Shown here: positions 56,495-64,000 of the stretch, one piece after another
Layout: each line of letters starts with the position of its first letter
How positions within the stretch are numbered: position 1 is the stretch's first letter
NCBI GenBank assembly: GCA_009760885.1
Contig: CM019713.1
Span: 80,110,367-80,174,366, forward strand
Direction of reading: 5' to 3'
Source of the DNA: Achatina immaculata
Taxonomy: Eukaryota; Mollusca; Gastropoda; Stylommatophora; Achatinidae
DNA length: 64,000 nucleotides
Program-made: the position numbers and the translations under genes
Notes under the pieces: generated by a model
What the model saw: only the letters and a program-made list of their open reading frames with translations
What the model was told of the DNA's origin: nothing
The model's database searches: none

Positions 56495-57310
56495 ATATGC
56501 AGATAACACTGTACTGATGGCAGACAACCAAAAACACCTAAAGTATCTAGTGACGCGAATAAACGATGCAAGTTAAAAGTCAGTCGGTCAGTCATGTGCA
56601 TGTCCCTTGCAGAACTTTGCCTCCACAACAGCTCTCCTATGGTCCTCTCGGTTGTAAAGAAGATACACTGCTGCTTATTTAAATCATTCGTGACATTTAA
56701 TATGTTTAAGATATTAAAGTTATATTTTTTTCATCCTCTTTACTAGCCATCGATCTTCTATATTAAGTTTTGTATTATAGATATATTTGTTCTTTTTTGC
56801 GTCGGTGATATGTGAAGAACTCTTCTCTAGCATTTACATTCAAAGGCCATGTATGTGTTTCCCAGATCTTTTGTTAAGTGTCCAGTATTCACAGATATAT
56901 GTTGTTATGGGAAAGATGCATGCCCTTAAAAATCGTATTTTTGTAGTTCTGTCTGTTCCTCTCCACACCGCCTTTCTGAAGAGCGATTGATGTCCTCATT
57001 TCCATCATTGTATCTCCATTACTAGTTAGCAGTGATCCAAAATATTCAAAACTATCCACCTCTTCCAATGTTTCCTCATTGAAGTATATTTTAGCAGCCT
57101 TATTGGCTTCGGCAGTGGTCAGCAATTTAGATTTATTCACACTAAGATATAAGTTTTGCTCTTCACTATTCTTACGGACTGATATAATTCGTTTTCCATT
57201 CCTTTTTGTATTGTGCCAGTAATACTGTGATATCAGCATATTTAATCTCTTGTATTTCATAACCAACCATTTTTATGGCATCGTAATATTCTTTGCACCG
57301 CTGTGAAAAG
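56495..57310 (-). mobile_element. LINE-A relic, unit 2 (M2b)
   Basis: Diverged third copy: 'EEQNLYLSVNKSKLLTTAEA', 'VDSFEYFGSLLTSNGDTMME', 'MRTSIALQKG', with a short deletion around 56970. Several private stops. Confidence 0.85.
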
Positions 57311-57349
57311 GTGACGGAAAGGATAAAGTGAAGAGAGAGATACTTATTC

Positions 57350-57830
57350 CAAGGCACCTCTACTCTAAAGGCCGGCCACGTCCCTTTTATACACATACTG
57401 GTGAAATATGCCTTAACCGGCTTAACCCAGGTGTGACACTGATGTATACTCATGACACGGTACCTCCGCTCTAGAGGTCGGTCAGGTCCTAAGCATGCCA
57501 GTACTGGAGTAGTACGCCTAAACTGGCTTAACCTAGGAGTGAAACTTAATGTTGGCGAGGATTTGTCCTCCTGGACAAAAGCTCCGTCATGGTCACAACT
57601 AGGAAGGGTAACATCCACGATCACGAAATGATGAAGTTGGAGGCAATGGACCAGTGCAGTCTAGATAGGCAACCATCTCTCCCCCACGGGGATATCTGCG
57701 TATCCTAATCACGTTGAGGTTTTCCGATGAGAAAGTCCAACGCTGGACTGGATGGGCAACCACTTCTCACACGGCGGGGATACACGGATATCTCAAAACA
57801 CGTCGAGCTTTTCTGGTGAGAAAGTCCAAC
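57350..57830. repeat. ~115-bp and 87-bp repeats, M2b
   Basis: Diverged copies of the tandem pair (57350-57560) and of the 87-bp unit (about 57715-57805). Confidence 0.75.
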
Positions 57831-58388
57831 TGTAGATTAAACTTGTTCAACGAAACCACGGTGTCACGCAATCCCGCTTCTGTGACTCACCGAGAATACA
57901 GTCCCAAACCTGCGATGCTCTGAACCTCTTTGTGTCCTCTCGGGAACTCGTGTGGTCCTTTAGAGGACCACAGGAGGAGCACAAGACCTATCGAGGACCA
58001 CAAGGATAAATTCAGTGGGATTACGTGGTGGTCGAAGCGAACGAAGAAGAAAAAGATGTCAAACCAAGTTATTATTTAACAATTTATTCTTATTGCTGCC
58101 TGTTGGTCAAGATACAGCAATTATACTAATTGTATCACATGTGTCAAAAGTACGGATTCGAAATTAATATCAGAAAGACAAATGTCATGGTAATCAGTAG
58201 AGAAGAAAGAAAACCAGAAGTAAATGTAAAAATAATTTGAGAATTAATTGAACAGGTGAAAAGCATCAGATACGATAACGGAGGACGGAAAATGTGAAAC
58301 CGATAGTAACAAAAGAATGGGACTGGAAAAAAAATGCAGTCAGCGGAATGAGGAAGATCCTTATATGAAAACAAACATCAGAGGAACT

Positions 58389-58475
58389 GAGATTCTTATA
58401 TCTTACATCATTCCCGTCCCGTTAAACTCCACATGAGGCTCGCATGATAGATTGCCAAGATTAAGATGTTAGAAT
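58389..58475 (-). mobile_element. LINE-B 3'-end fragment in M2b
   Basis: Counterpart of 46211-46300. Confidence 0.65.
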
Positions 58476-58489
58476 CTCAGATTACTGAG

Positions 58490-58889
58490 ATGGTAAAATG
58501 CTACATATATTCAACATTCCTTTATGGTGTAGTAGCCTGGATCTTGAGCAAGACAACAGAAAAGAAAATCGAGGCCTTGAAATGTGGATGTACAGAAGAA
58601 TAGGGCGTATCCCATGGACAAGAAAGACAACAAACAACGAAGTGCTGAACCAACTTGAAGTGAAAAGAGAAATATTCAAAATTATAAAACACAAGACATC
58701 CAAACTACGTGACTGGGGCATAACAAGAGGCACAATACTAAATTGAAGACCGTTAATGAGGCCAAGATAGAAAGGAAAAGAACAAGAGAACGACAACGAA
58801 ATAAATGGGTGGACAATATCAAGAGGGAGACAGGAACAACCTGGAGTGGAGATTCATTGCAGTCAACCTTCTATGGGGAGACAGCATGA

Positions 58890-58925
<36 letters not shown>
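58490..58925 (+). mobile_element. LINE-D 3' fragment with (GAT)n tail, M2b
   Basis: Counterpart of 46305-46790: 'IEALKCGCTEE' (frame-shifted), 'KTTNNEVLNQLEVKREIFKI'. The (GAT)n tail is much shorter here (about 58889-58925), showing slippage since the copies separated. Confidence 0.8.
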
Positions 58926-58929
<4 letters not shown>

Positions 58930-59099
58930 AGTCAACCATTCACTAGAAGAGAGAAGTCAGCACTTTCCTGCAAATTTCAGAAAACTAGAATTTTAATGAA
59001 AAAAAAAAAGAAAAGTGAAAATCTTAGATTTCTTTCCGTGTGAGAAATAGGAAGAATGTTTCACTGTCGTAATGACAATAATCTTTTGATGACTTTCAG

Positions 59100-59237
59100 A
59101 TTGCATGACTGGATGGTTTGGAGAAAAGTGCATGTACAAATGTCACTGCGCTCACTCCAGATCTTGTGATATCGAAGGTGATTGTCCTCAGGGTGAAGGG
59201 TGTGAAAACGGCTTCTTTGGTCCGGGCTGTCAATACG
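59100..59237 (+). CDS. secreted EGF-like protein, exon 2, gene copy 2
   Basis: 138 bp, same splice sites (CTTTCAG | ... G|GTTAGT) and phase 1-1 as 46957-47094. All eight cysteines are kept. Against copy 1 there are 12 base differences: 10 in codons that change 8 residues (N10K, N26E, E31Q, D32G, D33E, E34G, T37N, A43G) and 2 silent. Changes cluster between the sixth and eighth cysteines. Later exons are not identified; a possible terminal exon at 61644 is listed separately. Confidence 0.8.
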
Positions 59238-59484
59238 GTTAGTTTAAAAAGAATTTATGTTATGTCTTAGTGAGTCGTGGATTTCTGGCCTGTGTGTGCG
59301 TTTACTGCAAAAGATCTTGTACGAGCTACCCATGAGAGAAAAGTAAATGGCATTGGTTCTGCAGATTATGTACGTGCAAACTTGTTTTTCATAATGCAGT
59401 CCTTCCCATTGCTATGAGACGTAAGAAGTAAACTAGACATAGTCTGGTGTATTCATTCCAAGACAATAACGGCTGATCCATCTT

Positions 59485-59790
59485 CCAACTATCATTAATT
59501 CATTCATTCATTTGCATGTCCCTTGCGGAACTTTGCCTCCTAAACAGCACTCCTGTAGGCCTATCGTTTGTGAGCAAGATGGCCTGCTGTTGCTGCGTCC
59601 ATTTGCAGATCGTCAACGATTTCTTGCAGCCAACTTCGTTTTGATCTTCCTCTTTTTCTTTTTCCCATTATGTATCCTTCCAATACGGTCTTCTCTAAAT
59701 TATTATGACGTTTAATGTGTCCAAAATATTTCAGTTTTCTTTCTTTAATCCTCTTTACTAGCGAGCCTTCTTCCCACTATACACATCTTA
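59485..59790 (-). mobile_element. LINE-A 3' fragment, inserted only in M2b
   Basis: Starts with (CATT)n (59492-59512, the reverse of the ATGA tail), then the reverse complement of the LINE-A 3' end ('catgtcccttgcggaac', 'tcgtcaacgatttcttgcag') up to 'actagcgagccttcttcc'. The homologous position in M1 (about 47340-47360) lacks it, so the insertion postdates the M1/M2b split. Confidence 0.85.
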
Positions 59791-59879
59791 ATATCACAGA
59801 AGCCTTTCTTGCGACATCTTTTCACCGTTCAAAAACTAAGTAAATCATTGTCTTTCATGAATGCTCATTGAACCTCAGG

Positions 59880-61020
59880 ATAACCAAACAGGCTACTGAT
59901 ATCAAGCAGCGCCTTTCTTTGAGGTTTCGGATATCGTCGCAATCCCTACTGGCATTTGTAAAGTCATGTGTTGCGTCATTTTGAAAAGTGCATACCAGTT
60001 TTTAGCTAGTGAATAGCGAGATACGTGATAGAAGGTGATATGGCGGACAGCAAGGTTGTCTTTCGCCTCCTCTTGCGGCATCATTGGAAGAAAAGCATGA
60101 ATACCTCTGCAGCTGTCCTTGAAATTTGCAGCGTGGAAGGACAAGGAACAGTAGATGACAGCACTGCAGGGAAGTAGTTCCATAGGTTCGTATCTGGGAA
60201 TACCAACATCAAAGACAAGCCCAGGTCGGGACGATGATGCCTCAGTCAAGATCGTACACCGCTGGACCCAACCGTGTATCGTCCACAAAGCGCACGGGCG
60301 TGTTGATGTCTTATGCCAACTTTTAGCAAACTCACATTACAGAAGGTTTCACCACCGTATAGTCACTGAGGATGAAAAGTGGATTATTCTGTTGTCCTTC
60401 AACATAAAATAGTCAATGGCTTCGGCAAAACCAAGTAACAGAGCAGGTTGTCCGACGAAGACAGTTCGAGACGAAGGTTATGCTTTGTATTTGATGGAAC
60501 TCCGAGGACCCTCTACACTTGGTAATGGTTTAATTTGGTCGTTCCTTGAGCAGGAAACTTTATGCTGACCAACTGAAGCGGTTGCATGATGTTCTACGCA
60601 TCCGATACCCAGCACAATAGAAGGAGGGCGCGTCTAGTCCAGGACAACTCGCCACTGCCCATTTTCAACGTGGTCCCGGAATTGGCGGGAATCGAGGTCC
60701 TACCCTATCCACTGTAAAGTTTCAGCCTCCCACCATCTGACTACAATCTGTTCGGTGCAATGGCACACTTCCTTCGAATGTGGAAATTTAATTCATTGGA
60801 AGAAATTGAAGCCGGTGCCAGAGATATTTGTTGGTCTCGAAGTCTTAGAAAGGATACAACAAGAGACTGCACGTAATGGCTGAGCGATGATAGAAGACCA
60901 TATAAAGATATGGACATTACTTACCACCTGGAATATAACTAAGTATAAATTATGCCGCATTGTTTTGTGCAGCAGTGAAACACTGCTAAAACGTGACGAA
61001 CGTTAGATTCAACCCAGTTT
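59880..61020 (+). mobile_element. mariner-like transposon, M2b
   Basis: Longer copy: 'DSKVVFRLLLRHHWKKSMN', 'VTEDEKWIILL' (family: VTGDEKWI, G replaced by E), then frameshifted sequence to about 60940, and a 3' terminal end 'aaaacgtgacgaacgttag' (60989-61007), which pairs with the 47542 terminus. About 100 bp including the left terminus are deleted near 59945. Many stops; dead. Confidence 0.8.
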
Positions 61021-61944
61021 TATATATATAACGCAGAGGAAGTTTAGAGACAGAAACTAAGAGAGATTCAAAGTAAAGTAACATTTTGTTTAATACAATT
61101 TGGCTACACAAACGCAAATGGCTATATAAACATACAGTATATTATTTGTTTTTCATCATTATAAAACAATTATTAGCCTTACTTCTTGATCACTCATGCT
61201 AAACGGAAATAATGTTATCATGATTACAGTTAACTTGGTCAGCAGGTACGTAAGTTCTGAAACTGCACCATATTTACGTGGCGGAAGGGATAGCACGTGC
61301 AACCCGAAAGTAAATGCAACATCAGTTGAGGTGGTTTTGACAAAAGGTTTCCCGTTTTCCTGGTTTAGGATATTCTTCAAGTATGAGGGTGAGATTTTTT
61401 TCACAAACTCTTTTGTTCTGATTATCTGTGACAGAGTTTGATAAAAATGATGTGACTGAGTTCGTTCTTATGTTGTTTATTCTTATGTGATGTGGAAGAT
61501 TGTTCAAGTGTTCTATGCGCCTGATCGATGTGACATTGTTTAGAGAGCACATATCTACTTCACTCTAACAATCCTCATGGTAAGCGATCAATGTTTATGT
61601 GCTTGGCAGTTGATCTCATTATTACTGTTATTATCAATTACAGACAGCAAATGCTGTGGTCAGTGTCATGAAACATAGATACTGAATCGGATGAGAAGTG
61701 GAATGCACCGCTTGAAATAAGAAGCAAGTTTCTCAGCTGTAGGAGTACATCGGTCCTCTGGTTCATGTTACTACACCACAACGGTCGTCTGTCAGCATTC
61801 AGATGAAGATTTGCTATTTCATTTTATCCACGCCGCCATTGCATACGATTTACAAAGCTATGAGCAACAAACATGTCGTGGATAGGGAAATGTCATCAAG
61901 GAATCCTACAAAGCGTGAGATTTAAGAAATGTTTCTGGTGACAA
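61021..61944. other. 0.9 kb without identified gene
   Basis: Two overlapping 81-codon ORFs (61196-61441 plus; 61159-61404 minus) have no recognisable motif. A speculative terminal exon (61644-61678) lies here. Confidence 0.4.
61644..61678 (+). CDS. possible short terminal exon of EGF-like gene copy 2 (speculative)
   Basis: An acceptor-like 'ttatcaattacag' (61631-61643) precedes 'acagcaaatgctgtgg'. Joined in phase 1 to the EGF exon it would read D-S-K-C-C-G-Q-C-H-E-T then TAG (61676-61678), giving a protein of about 80 residues. Three extra cysteines after an eight-cysteine module is plausible for a small secreted cysteine-rich protein, but a match this short can occur by chance, and larger downstream exons outside the window are equally possible. 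Confidence 0.15.
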
Positions 61945-62885
61945 GAAAGTCTTACATCTTCCATCCTTCCCGTGACGTTAAACGTCACATAGGCCCCGCG
62001 TCGTATTTCGCCAAGATTTCCTGTCTTCCACGAATTTTTCAGTCTCATCAAGGGATTTTACGCCAACTGAAATAGCCTAACTTAACAATGTCCTATTGAG
62101 AGTTTCATGTAGTTCGACCTATTTTTCTTCAACCTGTTGTGTTCTACTTGACACCTTGTTTGGGGATCCTCTGATTGTTTTATCTAATCACATGACCGAC
62201 AGACAGGTTGCTGTTTGATTATCTGTCTTATCTCTGCGTTGTTCTTGAATTCGTTACACTTTATACCAAGTATTTTCCTCAGGCATTTGTTTTCGAAAGA
62301 GTCTAATTTCTTGTCTGTTTCTTTAGTTGTTTTCCAGGTTTCCTATGCATAAATGAGGGTGGATGTTACATTTGAATTGAATAATCTTAACTTGATTTTT
62401 GTGCTTATAACTTTTTAATGCCATTTGTTCTCAATGCTCTTGAAAGTCAATGCTGCTTTTGCAGTTCGAAATCTAACTTCCTTTCTGGTGTCACCATCCT
62501 GGTCTATGTAGCTGCCGAGATATGCAAAATGGTTTACTTCTTCAACAGCTGTTCATTCTAAGTATATTTTCCTTCGTGGTTAATGAGAAGTTTTAATATT
62601 TTTGTTTTATCCTTGTTAATTTCAAGTCCTATTTTTCTAGTCATTGAAGATAGGGTATCTGTATTTACTTGCGTTTATTTCACATTGTCACTGATAAGAG
62701 TTATGCCATCTGGAAAATCAAGATCTTCCTGTTAGGTCCTATGTACCCGACAATCCCTGTTTTACCTGTAAAACATTTTTTTCATAATGAAGTTTATGGC
62801 AATTCCAAAATGCAAGGGAGATAATATCCATTCTTGTTTCACACCGGTTTCATTCTGGGACCATTCTTTCAATCCTTCTTCCAAG
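61945..62885 (-). mobile_element. LINE-B fragment (RT to 3' end)
   Basis: Starts at the family 3' end ('ccatccttcccgtgacgtta', about 61958-61982) and continues through the C-terminal and 'YLG' regions into RT ('GIKQEWILSP'-like near 62830). Heavily mutated. It is truncated at about 62885, where the usual RT sequence stops. Confidence 0.78.
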
Positions 62886-63464
62886 AAATTGGTTAATAAA
62901 AATGTTCATTAAATTTCTGCTAAACACTACTTGTAAAATGTCAATGATATAATCCTAATTTCAACATCAGGAATGTGCGATAACTGAGATAGATCACAAC
63001 TGCTGATTTTGTTTCACTAAAGCCAGTCTGATGAAGAAAGTTTTCTAACTGTTTGATTCAATACTCATGTCAAGGTGATTTCCTTGAAACTGTGTCTGAT
63101 GAAAGTTATTTAACTGTTTGATTTAACGCTTTTGTCCTCGTGATTTTATAGAAATTGTATTATAGCAATGTACATGTACAGATAACTCTGTTGTTCTAGA
63201 GAGGATGAGGAAATAGACGTCTCGGTTATGGCAAATATGGGATCATCCTTACCAGACATAAGATAGCTAAGATTCCTGGAACCGTGTGAAGATACAGTGA
63301 AAAGCCCACGTACCCTACAACATCGTTCTATGGAGTTCCGGCATACAGAATTAGTTCTGTGTAGACAACTTTCTGATCGGTCAAATAATGTCTGAGAATC
63401 TTCATATATTACAAAGTCAACCTCAAAGTGTCAGCGTTGGGCATGATCTGACTGTGATGATCTT
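62886..63464. other. intergenic, no gene seen
   Basis: No motif recognised. Two short stretches (63020-63060 and 63080-63130) share 'gatgaa.gtt.t.taactgtttgatt', a weak local duplication. Confidence 0.4.
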
Positions 63465-64000
63465 ACATTTTGTATCTTTCCCATGCCGTTAAACTTCACA
63501 CAGAGCTCGCATAGTTGTTTGCCAAGTTATCCTGTTTTTCGCTAGTTTCTCAACTTCATGAAGGTATGTTATGCCAACTAAACTGGCTTCTCTTTTTCTT
63601 CTTCCTGCTCTGCTCCGTGATAGCATGTCTTGGTATTCTCTGAATTTTTCTTCCCATCACGTGACCAACATATATCCATCTTCTTTTTTCTTATCACCCA
63701 AGAGACATGTTTTTGTTTGCACATCTGTCTTATCTCTCTGTTGGTCTTAAATTCATACAACTTTATACCAACTAGTCTCCCTTTCCGAAAATCTGCCGTT
63801 TCTTCTCTCATTATAGTATCCATTACATCCTTAATTCTGTTCAGAACCACTTTACAAAACACATTTGACATAACTGATAGTTTAAGGTTACAACCCTCCA
63901 GTTACTGCAGTCACTGAAGTTTCCGTTTTTTTTTTTTTTGTTTGGCATTTTAACAATGATTCCATTTTTCTATCTAGAAAGGACTTTCTTCTTTCTAAAT
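63465..64000 (-). mobile_element. LINE-B fragment with internal deletion, cut by window end
   Basis: 3' end at about 63470 ('atctttcccatgccgttaaac'), C-terminal part 'KHVSWVIRKKKMD', then from 63780 jumps to the RT front ('MREETADFRKGR', 'CKVVLNRIKDVMDTI'), so the middle of RT is deleted. It continues past the window ('KRKMESLLKCQ'-type sequence with a T11 run at 63928-63938). Confidence 0.78.

Larger units (their letters stand above)
56290..60475. repeat. 3' block, diverged copy M2b
   Basis: Starts with the same ATGTTTACAGAGTAATATC as M1 and M2a and is colinear with M1 through the mariner, with scattered substitutions, small deletions (about 100 bp near 59945) and one added LINE-A fragment (59485-59790). 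Confidence 0.9.

Overview
The window looks like animal (invertebrate) genomic DNA, most likely from a mollusc and possibly a gastropod. It is AT-rich and intron/repeat dominated, with no bacterial operons. Non-LTR retrotransposons of the 'craniofacial development protein 2-like' APE-endonuclease/RT type are abundant. Ty3/gypsy, Penelope-like, Tc1 and mariner elements are also present. The only host-like gene resembles the N-terminus of molluscan signal-peptide + 'GWFG..C..KCHC' EGF-like proteins. The taxon is an inference from this mix, not something read directly.

Layout. 1-3.9 kb: decayed LINE pieces; I use the names LINE-A, -B, -C and -D for families defined only within this window. 3.9-12.05 kb: a Tc1-like transposon split by a 6.7-kb Ty3/gypsy element on the minus strand with two LTRs, PBS, PPT, gag, protease, RT, RNase H and integrase, all with disabling mutations; CGAG flanks it on both sides. 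12.1-15.9 kb: a LINE-A copy interrupted by a 1.49-kb solo-LTR-like insertion with a 7-bp target duplication. 16-20.4 kb: a LINE fragment with RNase H, a 46-bp satellite with a three-monomer higher-order pattern, a duplicated pair of tRNA-derived SINE-like units, then unannotated AT-rich DNA. 20.5-30.2 kb: LINE-B copies (one nearly complete), a gypsy-like relic, LINE-C and a CT-rich microsatellite. 30.2-37.4 kb: inverted repeat, a LINE-A copy with 5' region, endonuclease and RT, and a Penelope-like cluster (RT on minus; two GIY-YIG ends on plus) ending in a hammerhead-ribozyme-like motif.

37.48-61 kb is the most interesting part: a tandem duplication with a period of about 10.67 kb. Each copy carries a signal-peptide exon (42824 and 53493) and, about 4-5.5 kb downstream, one phase 1-1 EGF-like exon (46957 and 59100). 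Splice sites and phase are intact in both. The two copies are a mosaic: long stretches nearly identical, short patches 4-6% different, and 3' halves about 9% different at the EGF exon. This suggests an older duplication followed by homogenisation. An extra partial copy of the 3' block (54635-56225) ends inside an 87-bp repeat, which may have served as a recombination point. The left junction lies in a mariner element at a 4-bp microhomology.

61-64 kb: unassigned DNA and two more LINE-B fragments. Almost all other coding traces are broken transposon relics. The only plausible living gene is the duplicated secreted EGF-like gene, whose later exons I cannot identify with confidence in this window.
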